Assembly (NCBI GenBank): GCA_013815385.1
Contig: JACDGL010000002.1
Coordinates: 186,001 to 250,000, forward strand
DNA: 64,000 nt
Direction of reading: 5' to 3'
Origin: Taibaiella sp.
GTDB taxonomy: Bacteria > Bacteroidota > Bacteroidia > Chitinophagales > Chitinophagaceae
The stretch's first letter is position 1. Every line of letters starts with the position of its first letter. Both the position numbers and the translations under genes were made by a program. The notes under the pieces were generated by a model. The model did not search any database, had not been told where the DNA came from, and saw only the letters and a program-made list of their open reading frames with translations. This document shows, piece by piece, positions 17,422 to 25,450 of the stretch.

Positions 17422-17814
17422 GGCCTGGGCATGGTAGTGCTGCTCAATTCACAAAACTCCGATGTGAACGAAAAGGCGCTGTTCCATTTACTCAAGGCTT
17501 TTAATGAAAGTACACCTTCGTACCGGGCAAGGTTTGATAAGCCTGCCATTACCTTAAGCAAAGACATAGTAAATAAATACATCGGCAACTATGAGATTAA
17601 TCCCGGACTTAGCATTAAGACCTTTACTGAAGGGGATGGTTTTTATGTACAGATGACCGGCCAGCCTAAGGGGATAGTAGACGCTGTGGCAGATAATTGG
17701 TTCATATCAAAACCCTATAAAGTAGAATTTGAATTTGTAAATGATAAGCTGGGTAACTGTACCAAAATGGTCATCCATCAGAACGGCCAGGAAATACCCG
17801 CAATTAAAAAATAA
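17362..17814 (+). pseudogene. C-terminal remnant of a serine hydrolase (beta-lactamase family, DUF3471-type tail)
   Basis: From about base 17421 the frame reads FGLGMVVLLNSQNSDVNEKAL and then VNKYIGNYEINPGLSIKTF, GFYVQMTGQP and MVIHQNGQEIPA. This is the usual end of a beta-lactamase-like serine hydrolase followed by a DUF3471-type domain. The catalytic SxxK and YxN parts are missing. The DNA before 17421 is the dispersed repeat, whose sequence supplies the artificial first 20 codons. The gene was therefore cut by the repeat or by a deletion ending at the repeat. It is not the same family member as the intact serine hydrolase at 40320-41534. Confidence 0.75.
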
Positions 17815-17935
17815 TACCGTCCTGATTTTTTTACCGCAGGTTCTGGCATTAGCCGGAACCTGCGTACGTTGGAAAATGTACTAAAACCCTTATTCTTCCC
17901 GTCATGGGCAATTAGGTCATTGAGCCATTATTATT

Positions 17936-17943
17936 TACATTTG
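17936..17943 (+). promoter_or_regulatory. Candidate -7 element of the lpdA promoter
   Basis: TACATTTG matches the Bacteroidota -7 consensus TAnnTTTG, 48 bp before the lpdA start. No well-spaced TTG -33 element is seen, so confidence is limited. Confidence 0.4.
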
Positions 17944-17991
17944 CCCCGGTTAATACCACGGTTTTACTCATAACAAAATCATTTTCATAAT

Positions 17992-19398
17992 ATGACATAC
18001 GATGTGATCGTGATAGGCAGCGGGCCCGGAGGATACGTGGCAGCCATACGTGCAGCACAATTAGGTTATAAGACAGCCATAGTAGAGCGCGAGAGCCTTG
18101 GCGGCATATGCCTCAACTGGGGTTGCATACCTACCAAGGCATTGCTCAAATCGGCACAGATACTGGAATATCTGGGCCACTCAGCCGATTATGGCATACA
18201 GGTAAAGGAATTCAATGCCGATTTCGGTGCTATTGTTAAGCGTAGCCGCGGTGTAGCCGATAAGATGAGCAAGGGCGTACAGTTCCTGATGCGCAAGAAT
18301 AAGATTGATGTGATAATGGGCTTCGGTAAGCTGAATGCTAAAAAAGAAGTGGAAGTGACCGGGGCGGATGGTAAGGCAACAACCTACCAGGCGCGCCACA
18401 CCATACTGGCTACAGGCGCACGCAGCCGCCAGCTACCTAACCTGCCTATAGATGGCAAAATGGTGATCGGCTACCGCGAGGCTATGTCTTTGCCGCAGCA
18501 GCCCAAGAGCATGATAGTAGTAGGCAGTGGCGCTATAGGGGTAGAGTTTGCTTACTTCTACAATACAGTAGGTACAAAGGTTACCGTAGTGGAGTTCCTG
18601 CCACGCATAGTACCGGTAGAGGACGAGGATATATCTAAAGAGTTGGAAAAGATATACAAGAAGAAAGGCATCGAGGTAATGACCAATGCCTCTGTCGAAA
18701 AGGTAGAGAAATCGGGCAATGGTGTAAAGGCAACTGTAAAGACGGCTAACGGCAACATAACCCTGGAAGCGGATATAGTCCTGAGTGCTGTAGGCATAGC
18801 ATCTAATATTGAGAACATAGGCCTTGAGGCTGCCGGTGTTAAGACCGACAAAGGAAAGGTGCCCGTAGATAAATACTTTAAGACGAATGTGGACGGCATA
18901 TACGCCATAGGCGATATTACTCCGGGCCAGGCGTTAGCGCACGTAGCATCCAAAGGGGCCATCATCTGCGTAGAGGCATTTGCTAATAAGGATGGTAAGT
19001 ACGCCCACGCACCCGAACCACTCGATTACGGCAATGTACCGGGCTGTACTTATTGCTCTCCTGAAATAGCATCAGTAGGACTTACAGAAAAGCAGGCCAG
19101 GGATGCGGGTTATGAGATCAAGGTAGGTAAGTTCCCGTTCAGCGCATCTGGCAAGGCCAGCGCGGCAGGTGCTACCGAAGGTTTTGTAAAGGTGATATTT
19201 GATGCCAAGTATGGCGAATGGCTGGGTACCCACATGATAGGGGCCAACGTTACCGAAATAATAGCAGAGACAGTAGTAGCCCGTAAGCTGGAGACAACCT
19301 GGCATGAAGTGCTGGACAGCATACACCCGCACCCTACTATGAGCGAAAGCGTGAAAGATGCCATAGAAGTAGCATTCGGCGAAGCGATACACTTATAA
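17992..19398 (+). CDS. lpdA: Dihydrolipoyl dehydrogenase (E3)
   Basis: The 468-aa flavoenzyme reoxidises dihydrolipoamide of 2-oxoacid dehydrogenases and of the glycine cleavage system, passing electrons to NAD. It shows the FAD motif IGSGPGGYVAAIRAA, the redox disulfide C40/C45 in GGICLNWGCIPTK, the NAD motif VGSGAIGVEFAYF, YAIGDI, and the C-terminal active-site pair H447/E452 in HPHPTMSES. Length is standard. It stands alone between the hydrolase remnant and a small membrane protein gene and ends at a strong terminator. gcvH, another lipoyl-dependent protein, is encoded 32 kb away. Confidence 0.96.
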   Translation: MTYDVIVIGSGPGGYVAAIRAAQLGYKTAIVERESLGGICLNWGCIPTKALLKSAQILEYLGHSADYGIQVKEFNADFGAIVKRSRGVADKMSKGVQFLMRKNKIDVIMGFGKLNAKKEVEVTGADGKATTYQARHTILATGARSRQLPNLPIDGKMVIGYREAMSLPQQPKSMIVVGSGAIGVEFAYFYNTVGTKVTVVEFLPRIVPVEDEDISKELEKIYKKKGIEVMTNASVEKVEKSGNGVKATVKTANGNITLEADIVLSAVGIASNIENIGLEAAGVKTDKGKVPVDKYFKTNVDGIYAIGDITPGQALAHVASKGAIICVEAFANKDGKYAHAPEPLDYGNVPGCTYCSPEIASVGLTEKQARDAGYEIKVGKFPFSASGKASAAGATEGFVKVIFDAKYGEWLGTHMIGANVTEIIAETVVARKLETTWHEVLDSIHPHPTMSESVKDAIEVAFGEAIHL

Positions 19399-19419
19399 GA
19401 AGCGAACTTTTAATATAGT

Positions 19420-19450
19420 AATACAGGCTGCACAATGTGCAGCCTGTATT
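19420..19450 (+). terminator. Rho-independent terminator of lpdA
   Basis: An almost perfect palindrome with arms AATACAGGCTGCAC and GTGCAGCCTGTATT, followed by an AT-rich tract, 21 bp after the lpdA stop. Confidence 0.8.
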
Positions 19451-19483
19451 ATTTAGCTTTATTACTCTTTGCAATTTTTATAA

Positions 19484-19819
19484 ATGAAGCGTATCCTTAA
19501 AACTCCTATCGGCTTGTGGAACATCGGTGTCATTATACTGCTTACCGTGCTCATAGGTTTCATTAGCATCCTTTTCCTGGGCAGCTCAGGAGACATGGAA
19601 AGAATAAAGCAGCATCTCTTTTCGTTTCTTATTTTCCGGCATTGGGGCTTATTGCGGCTTACCCTCTCGGTTATCGGTGTGCTGCTGCTAATAAATATAA
19701 TCGTAGATAGTGTGATGCATAAAAAGATAAACGGCCGCAAACTGCTGGCAGTATTGTTTTGGGGTGTTATCACCACCTTTCTCATATCCGTGCTGGGAGA
19801 TATAATTTTATTCTCCTGA
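19484..19819 (+). CDS. Small membrane protein, three predicted helices
   Basis: The 111-aa protein is mostly hydrophobic with helices at about residues 12-33, 53-75 and 86-109, separated by short charged loops (GSSGDMERIKQH and MHKKINGRK). It has no signal peptide, so it is likely an inner membrane protein. No family was recognised. The ATG at 19484 follows the lpdA terminator by 33 bp. Codon use is like its neighbours. Confidence 0.7.
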   Translation: MKRILKTPIGLWNIGVIILLTVLIGFISILFLGSSGDMERIKQHLFSFLIFRHWGLLRLTLSVIGVLLLINIIVDSVMHKKINGRKLLAVLFWGVITTFLISVLGDIILFS

Positions 19820-19835
19820 GCAAGCACAAAAAAAA

Positions 19836-19876
19836 CTCCCCTCCAGTTTTAGGTGGGTGGCCGCAGGCCGGGGGTT
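19836..19876. repeat. Degenerate copy of REP-like element
   Basis: The pattern CTCCCCTCCAGTTTTAGGTGG followed by GTGGCCGCAGGCCGGGGG is a diverged version of the element at 46104-46146. It lies between the small membrane protein gene and scpB. Confidence 0.55.
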
Positions 19877-19994
19877 ACTTGCGCAGCTTCACTATACATG
19901 CCGCCGCCAATTAGTTATTAACACCTGTGTATTACTTTTTAGGGGTAGTTTTGCAGGGAATCTTACTTTCGATAGTGAAAAGAAAACGCAGTAC

Positions 19995-20633
19995 ATGGAT
20001 ATCGAACAACTGATGCCGCATATAGAAGCGCTTGTTTTTGCAAGCGAACGTCCTATCACCCGGATGGAAATATCTGATCTGCTTGGCCAGGCATTTGAAG
20101 AATCAATGGACGAAGAGCGCATAGCTACCTGCATAGATGCCATCCGCGAAAAGTACGAAGCAGCCTACTATCCTTTCCAGCTAAGGGAAATAGGCGGGGG
20201 CTACCAGTTCCTTACCAAGAAAGAATACCACAAGACCGTATTGCAGCTAAATGGCGATAAGCACATCAAAAAGCTATCTACCGCTGCTATGGAAACCTTG
20301 TCTATTATAGCCTACAAGCAGCCAATTACCAAGGCCGAGATCGAATTTATACGCGGGGTAAGCGTTGACTACTCCATCCAGAAGCTGCTTGATAAAGAAC
20401 TGGTAGTAATAGCCGGCCGCAATGAAGAAATGGTAGGTAAGCCATTGATATACAATACTTCTAAGAATTTCATGGATTACCTGGGTATCAATTCACCGGT
20501 ACAGCTGCCCCAGCTTAAGGACATCACCAATATAGAGATCATAATGCCTACCAATGGCTCGGAAGCTATACCAGAGAACATGCCTTCGCTCGTAGTGGCC
20601 AAAGACGGCTCGTTGCTGCATACAGAAGACTAA
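19995..20633 (+). CDS. scpB: Segregation and condensation protein B
   Basis: The ATG at 19995 (MDIEQLMPHIEALVFASERP) gives 212 aa, the normal ScpB length; the longer frame from 19857 runs through the REP-like repeat and is rejected. ScpB has two winged-helix domains; the second is marked by STAAMETLSIIAYKQPITKAEIEFIRGV. It joins ScpA and SMC to form the bacterial condensin. ScpA is not in the window. A candidate promoter element, TAGTTTTG, lies at 19946-19953. A strong terminator follows the gene. Confidence 0.93.
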   Translation: MDIEQLMPHIEALVFASERPITRMEISDLLGQAFEESMDEERIATCIDAIREKYEAAYYPFQLREIGGGYQFLTKKEYHKTVLQLNGDKHIKKLSTAAMETLSIIAYKQPITKAEIEFIRGVSVDYSIQKLLDKELVVIAGRNEEMVGKPLIYNTSKNFMDYLGINSPVQLPQLKDITNIEIIMPTNGSEAIPENMPSLVVAKDGSLLHTED

Positions 20634-20655
20634 CAAGATGCTACCGTATTTATAT

Positions 20656-20682
20656 AGCCCTGCAATTGCGGGGCTTTTTTTA
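20656..20682 (+). terminator. Rho-independent terminator of scpB
   Basis: AGCCCTGCAATTGCGGGGCT forms a hairpin followed by seven T residues, 22 bp after the stop. Confidence 0.85.
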
Positions 20683-20741
20683 TGGCTTAGTGCTGTCTGC
20701 ACCGAAAGGAACTGTATTTTTACAATACAACAACGGATCAC

Positions 20742-22397
20742 ATGAATACCCGCTTATCTGCTTTATGTTTCTTACTGGTTGTCGGCAACAGCCTCTATGC
20801 ACAAAGCGATAAAAAAACTGAACAGCAGCTACGCGCCGATATTGGCTACCTGGCCAGTGATAGCCTCGAGGGCAGGCGCACAGGCTCTGCCGGCGAGGAG
20901 AAGGCACGCAACTATATTATACAGCGCTACCAGGCTGCGGGCATACCGCCATACAAGAATACATATGCCTACCCCTTCCATTTTATTTATGGCAAGGATA
21001 TAGGCCCTACTACACAGATACGCCTGGGCAATAATGTAATGCGCCTGTATGATGACGCCTTCCCATTACCCTTCAGCCACACCAAGCGTGCATTCAGCGA
21101 AATACTGCCCGATGTGAATGAGGCAGGCAATATATGGATGCTGCCGCTCTACGCCACCAAAGAGGAGGCCGAAGACCCCCATTTTGATTGGGAGAAGAAC
21201 ATGTACACGCGCAGTAAGGAAGCCGCAACGCAGGGGGCTATGGGGGTACTATTTTACGATGGCTACAACTCCCGCTACGCTCCTGAGTTTAACAAGATGT
21301 CGGAGTATGAGTCAGTAGATATTCCAGTGGCATTTCTTGTATCAAAGGCTTACGATAAGTATGTGCACGATAATACCTCCGCAGAGAAGGCACGCACGCA
21401 AAGCAGCATCCCTGTAGAGCTGAATATAGACATGCACAAATCAGAAAGGACAGGTACCAACATAGCAGCATTCCTGGATAATGGTGCCCGCTACACGGTA
21501 GTGATGGGTGCGCATTATGACCACCTGGGCAGGGGCGAGGATGGTAGCAGCCTGTACACCGGCAAGGATAAGCAGATACACAACGGCGCTGATGATAATG
21601 CCAGCGGCACAGCAGCTCTCCTGCAACTCGCGGCATGGATAAAGCAGCACCACTTAAAGCATTACAATTACCTGTTCATCAATTTCTCGGGCGAGGAGTT
21701 GGGCCTCTTGGGCAGCAAAGCCATCATCAAAGACCAGGGTTTCGATAGCGCACACATGGCCTACATGATAAATATGGATATGGTAGGCCGGCTGAATGAC
21801 AGCACACACGCGCTTACGGTAGGGGGCATTGGCACCTCGCCCGTATGGGGCACTATACTGGCGAAGCCCAATAAGGATTTCCGGATAGTGGCCGACAGCA
21901 GCGGTGTAGGCCCCAGCGACCATACCAGCTTTTATCATGCCGGGGTGCCGGTGCTTTTTTTCTTTACGGGCACCCATCACGATTATCACAAGCCATCGGA
22001 CGATGCAGACAAGATCAATTATCCCGGCGAGGTAAAGGTGATAAAGTATGTGTATAGTATAGTCGCCGCTATGGACAAGGGCAATACAAAGCCGCCCTTT
22101 ATCCCTACTAAGCAAAACAGCTTCGGCAAGACCAGCTTTAAGGTAACGCTCGGCATTATGCCCGACTACGCTTACCAGGATAAAGGCGTACGTGTAGATG
22201 GTGTAAGCGAAGGCCGCCCCGCCATAAAAGCCGGACTGAAGGAAGGCGATATAATAGTGCAGCTTGGAGAGCACAAAGTTACCGGCATGCAGACCTACAT
22301 GGAAGCGCTCGGCAAATTCAACAAAGGCGACAAGACCAAAGTAACCGTACTACGCAACGGAAAAGAAATAGTAATGCCACTGGCGTTTGATAAGTAA
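20742..22397 (+). CDS. Secreted M28-family metallopeptidase with C-terminal PDZ domain
   Basis: The 551-aa protein has a Sec signal (LCFLLVVGNSLYAQ). The catalytic domain shows all zinc-binding motifs of the M28 aminopeptidases: GAHYDHLG, NGADDNASG, FSGEELGLLGS, NMDMVGRL and GTHHDYHKPSD. A protease-associated-like insert precedes the catalytic core. Residues from about 450 form a PDZ domain (VDGVSEGRPAIKAGLKEGDIIVQL). It probably trims peptides in the periplasm or outside the cell. The start codon is followed immediately by a typical signal sequence, which supports the chosen start. It is monocistronic. Confidence 0.92.
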   Translation: MNTRLSALCFLLVVGNSLYAQSDKKTEQQLRADIGYLASDSLEGRRTGSAGEEKARNYIIQRYQAAGIPPYKNTYAYPFHFIYGKDIGPTTQIRLGNNVMRLYDDAFPLPFSHTKRAFSEILPDVNEAGNIWMLPLYATKEEAEDPHFDWEKNMYTRSKEAATQGAMGVLFYDGYNSRYAPEFNKMSEYESVDIPVAFLVSKAYDKYVHDNTSAEKARTQSSIPVELNIDMHKSERTGTNIAAFLDNGARYTVVMGAHYDHLGRGEDGSSLYTGKDKQIHNGADDNASGTAALLQLAAWIKQHHLKHYNYLFINFSGEELGLLGSKAIIKDQGFDSAHMAYMINMDMVGRLNDSTHALTVGGIGTSPVWGTILAKPNKDFRIVADSSGVGPSDHTSFYHAGVPVLFFFTGTHHDYHKPSDDADKINYPGEVKVIKYVYSIVAAMDKGNTKPPFIPTKQNSFGKTSFKVTLGIMPDYAYQDKGVRVDGVSEGRPAIKAGLKEGDIIVQLGEHKVTGMQTYMEALGKFNKGDKTKVTVLRNGKEIVMPLAFDK

Positions 22398-22398
22398 A

Positions 22399-22500
22399 CT
22401 ATACGTACCCTTTTGCCCATGGTGTCCTCACCAACATGCTCGCGCAATACAGACAGCAGATTACACCCACAAGGATTACCATTAAAAATAAATTGCTCAT
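22399..22500 (-). CDS. Possible 33-aa single-helix membrane peptide
   Basis: A short frame starting 17 bp after the ABC exporter stop codon encodes MSNLFLMVILVGVICCLY and then ASMLVRTPWAKGYV. It has one hydrophobic helix and a basic tail. It exactly fills the gap between the exporter and the convergent M28 gene. No family is recognised and it may be chance. Confidence 0.35.
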   Translation of the reverse strand: MSNLFLMVILVGVICCLYCASMLVRTPWAKGYV

Positions 22501-22517
22501 CACAGCAATACCATTTT

Positions 22518-24305
22518 TTACCCCGCCACTTCCATCTCCGTCTGGTGACGATATAATTTAGCGTAGCGGCCTTCCCTGGCCATTAGCTCCGCGTGGGTCC
22601 CCTGCTCGGCTATGGCGCCGTTGTCCATCAGTATTATCTGGTCAAATGTCCAGCTGGTGAATATTCGGTGGGTAATAATGATGGCGGTCTTATCTTCTGT
22701 ATAGCTTTCCAGGTTGCGCAGTATGTTCTTTTCTGTTTGGGTATCTACTGCGCTCAGGCTGCCATCCAGTATCAGCAGCTTGCTGTTTTTTAGCAAAGCC
22801 CTTGCCAGGGCCATGCGCTGCTTTTGCCCGCCCGATAGCATTACGCCACGCTCACCTATCACGGTCTCATAGCCTTTTGCAAGGGTGGCTATATCCTTTT
22901 CCATATCCGCAAGCCGGGCAGCTTCCTTTACTTCTGCTTCGGTAGCATCATCCCGCCCGAACCTGATATTGTTATATACCGTATCAGAGAAGAGGAATGG
23001 CTCCTGCGGTGCGTAGCCTATCTGCCTCCGCAACTCCTGTACCTGCATATCATGAAGGGGTATGCCATCCATGGTAATGCTGCCACCCTGCGCATCATAC
23101 ATACGCAGCAGCAGGTGGGCAAGGGTCGATTTACCCGACCCGGTCTTGCCTACTATCGCTACCTTTTGCCCGGCACGTATCTGCATCGAGAAATGGTTGA
23201 GCGCCTTAACGCCGGTATGCTGGTAGGTGAATGAAAGGTCATCTACTGCCACCTCACCGCTTATTACAGGCCGCACAGGCACAGGCGGATCAGTTATTTC
23301 AGATCTGGTATGCAGGAATTCATTGATGCGCTGCTGCGATGCGCCAGCGCGCTGTATCATGCTGGCCACCATGCCTATGCTCGATATCGGGAACATCAGC
23401 AGGTTGATGTACACTACAAACTCTGCTATGTTGCCGGTAGTTATCCTGCCCTGTATGGCATAGATGCCGCCTATCAGGGTAGTGCTCAGCATGCTCAGCC
23501 CTATGAAGAGGTTCATGGCCGGAAAGTAAAACGCCTCCGTCTTAGCCAGGTTAATGCTGCTCTTGCGGTAATCTTCCGAGTTGGTCTCAAAAAAGCGGCG
23601 CATGTTCTGTTCCTGCACAAATGATTTGATTACCCGTATGCCCGAATAGGATTCCTGCGCGGTAATGGTAAGCGCAGACAACTGCGCCTGTATCTTGCTG
23701 CTCTTTCTGTATATTAGTTTATTAACGTAGTAGATGGTGATTGCCAGTATAGGCAACGGCACTACTACATAAAGGGTTAGCATGGGGCTTACCCGCAGCA
23801 TGCCCCACACGCACATCACCGTAAGCACCACCACGTTGGCAGCATACATAATTGATGGGCCTGTGTACATACGCACACGCGATACATCTTCCGCTATGCG
23901 GTTCATCAGGTCGCCTGTATAGTGGATCTTGTAAAAATGAGTGTCCAGTTGCTGGTAGTGGTTATATATCTCGCTCTTCTGGTCATACTCTATCAGCCGC
24001 GACATAACTATCAGCGTTTGCCGCATCATGAACATGAATACACTGCGCAGCAATGCCAGCACCAGTAGCAGGATGCCATTGTAAAATACAAGGTTGAAGA
24101 TATAGGAGCGCATACCCTCGCCCGTGCTTGTTTTCCCTGCCATGTTATACAGGTCTATATTATGCGGTACCTGGTCCAGCACATTGCGTATGATCACCGG
24201 GGGTATTACAGCAAACAGGCAGGAGATGGTTACGAACAGCAACCCCAGCAGCAGGCGCCATTTATACTTTACAAAATATTTATTCAGCGAGCCAAGGCTT
24301 TTCAT
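22518..24305 (-). CDS. ABC-type exporter half-transporter (permease fused to ATPase)
   Basis: The 595-aa protein has six transmembrane helices in the first 320 residues and an ATPase domain with Walker A GKTGSGKST, signature LSGGQKQRMA and the H-loop in IIITHR. This is the MsbA/MdlB-like layout, and it would export lipids, drugs or peptides. The Walker B segment reads LLILDGSLSAVD: the position that normally holds the catalytic glutamate is glycine. Homologues with DDSLSAVD are typical degenerate partners of heterodimeric exporters, so this subunit may need a second, catalytically competent half. No partner gene is adjacent. The start agrees with the typical N-terminus (LGSLNKYFVKYKW). Confidence 0.92.
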   Translation of the reverse strand: MKSLGSLNKYFVKYKWRLLLGLLFVTISCLFAVIPPVIIRNVLDQVPHNIDLYNMAGKTSTGEGMRSYIFNLVFYNGILLLVLALLRSVFMFMMRQTLIVMSRLIEYDQKSEIYNHYQQLDTHFYKIHYTGDLMNRIAEDVSRVRMYTGPSIMYAANVVVLTVMCVWGMLRVSPMLTLYVVVPLPILAITIYYVNKLIYRKSSKIQAQLSALTITAQESYSGIRVIKSFVQEQNMRRFFETNSEDYRKSSINLAKTEAFYFPAMNLFIGLSMLSTTLIGGIYAIQGRITTGNIAEFVVYINLLMFPISSIGMVASMIQRAGASQQRINEFLHTRSEITDPPVPVRPVISGEVAVDDLSFTYQHTGVKALNHFSMQIRAGQKVAIVGKTGSGKSTLAHLLLRMYDAQGGSITMDGIPLHDMQVQELRRQIGYAPQEPFLFSDTVYNNIRFGRDDATEAEVKEAARLADMEKDIATLAKGYETVIGERGVMLSGGQKQRMALARALLKNSKLLILDGSLSAVDTQTEKNILRNLESYTEDKTAIIITHRIFTSWTFDQIILMDNGAIAEQGTHAELMAREGRYAKLYRHQTEMEVAG

Positions 24306-24346
24306 AAAGGTGCAAAGGTCGGGGATTTTTTACTGCATAGCACACA

Positions 24347-25450
24347 TTAGTGCTCTTCCAGTATGGGTTGGCATTCAAATTGGGTCATCAGTACCTGCTG
24401 GTATTCCGTGGCCCGCACAAAGAGGTCGCGGAACATGGCCTCGCCGGTATTGGTGCTCATATCCAGGTCCAGCAGCAGGCAGCTAAGCACTATATTATCC
24501 CCATGTATGCTGAAGAGTTTATTGCGCAGCTTGTAATTTTCCTGCAGCAGGTAGGTGTATAGTTCCTTTATGTTGTGCTTCGGCAGCAGGCACAGAAAAG
24601 CGTCGCTGATAATAAAGAAGCTCTCAGGATTGTAGCTGATCTTTATTTTGGTCGTACCATTGGCTACCTCCCACCGGTTCCTCCCATTACGGGCCAGCTC
24701 GTGGTCGTAGCCCAGCTTCAGCAGTACCCCTTCTATGGTCCTCGCTATGCCCGATACAGCATTTTCTTCCGGCACATCCTTCTTGGGGAAATCTATTTCA
24801 GTGCCGCAGGTAGGGCAGTATTTGCCATTCTCCAGTGTTTGCTCTGTTACTATGGTACCGCACGTTGGGCACCGTATAGCTACTGTGCCCCACAGGGGTT
24901 TGTACTGCTCCAGGGCTTCCTTTACATAGCTGCTGGGCAGGGCAAAGCCCAGGTTATCGCCACCTTTTATAATAAAAGTATTCACACCTACTACCTTGCC
25001 GTTTTCATTTATCAACGGCCCGCCGCTATTGCCGGGGTTTATGGCAGCATCTATCTGTATATATTTTATTCCCTGCTGCACCCGCTCCACCCGCGATATA
25101 ACACCTTGCGTGGCGGTATAGTTAAGTCCGTACGGGTGGCCTATGGCTACTACGCTATCGCCGTCTTTCAGCGTATCATAGTCGCCTATCATCAGTTCGG
25201 GTAGCTGGTGCATATCTACTGGGGGCATCAGGAAAGCAAGGTCATAGCGTGCATCTGTAAATACCACACTGGCCAGCTTCTTATCAAATGTTTTTCCCTT
25301 TACTGTCACTTTACGATTGTCACCCACCACATGATGATTGGTAACTATCAGGTCATAGTCAAGGAGGTAAAAACCGGTGCCGGTACCCGATTTGGATGCT
25401 ATCTGTACCACACTATTCTGGTAGCGCTCTATGGTCTCCTGTATGCTCAT
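24347..25450 (-). CDS. Cytosolic trypsin-like serine protease with zinc ribbon and YbjN/CesT-like C-terminal domain
   Basis: The 367-aa protein lacks a signal peptide. Residues 1-180 are an HtrA-type trypsin fold with an apparently complete triad: H40 in VTNHHVV, D70 in DARYDLAFL and S142 in NPGNSGGP. No PDZ domain follows. Instead there is a zinc ribbon (C194, C197, C212, C215) and a C-terminal domain of about 140 residues (YNPESFFIISDAFLCLLPKH and onward) that resembles YbjN/CesT-type chaperones. Its ATG overlaps the stop of the upstream gene by 4 bp, so the two form one translational unit. The absence of export signals suggests intracellular proteolysis. The combination was not recognised as a named system. 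Confidence 0.8.
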   Translation of the reverse strand: MSIQETIERYQNSVVQIASKSGTGTGFYLLDYDLIVTNHHVVGDNRKVTVKGKTFDKKLASVVFTDARYDLAFLMPPVDMHQLPELMIGDYDTLKDGDSVVAIGHPYGLNYTATQGVISRVERVQQGIKYIQIDAAINPGNSGGPLINENGKVVGVNTFIIKGGDNLGFALPSSYVKEALEQYKPLWGTVAIRCPTCGTIVTEQTLENGKYCPTCGTEIDFPKKDVPEENAVSGIARTIEGVLLKLGYDHELARNGRNRWEVANGTTKIKISYNPESFFIISDAFLCLLPKHNIKELYTYLLQENYKLRNKLFSIHGDNIVLSCLLLDLDMSTNTGEAMFRDLFVRATEYQQVLMTQFECQPILEEH

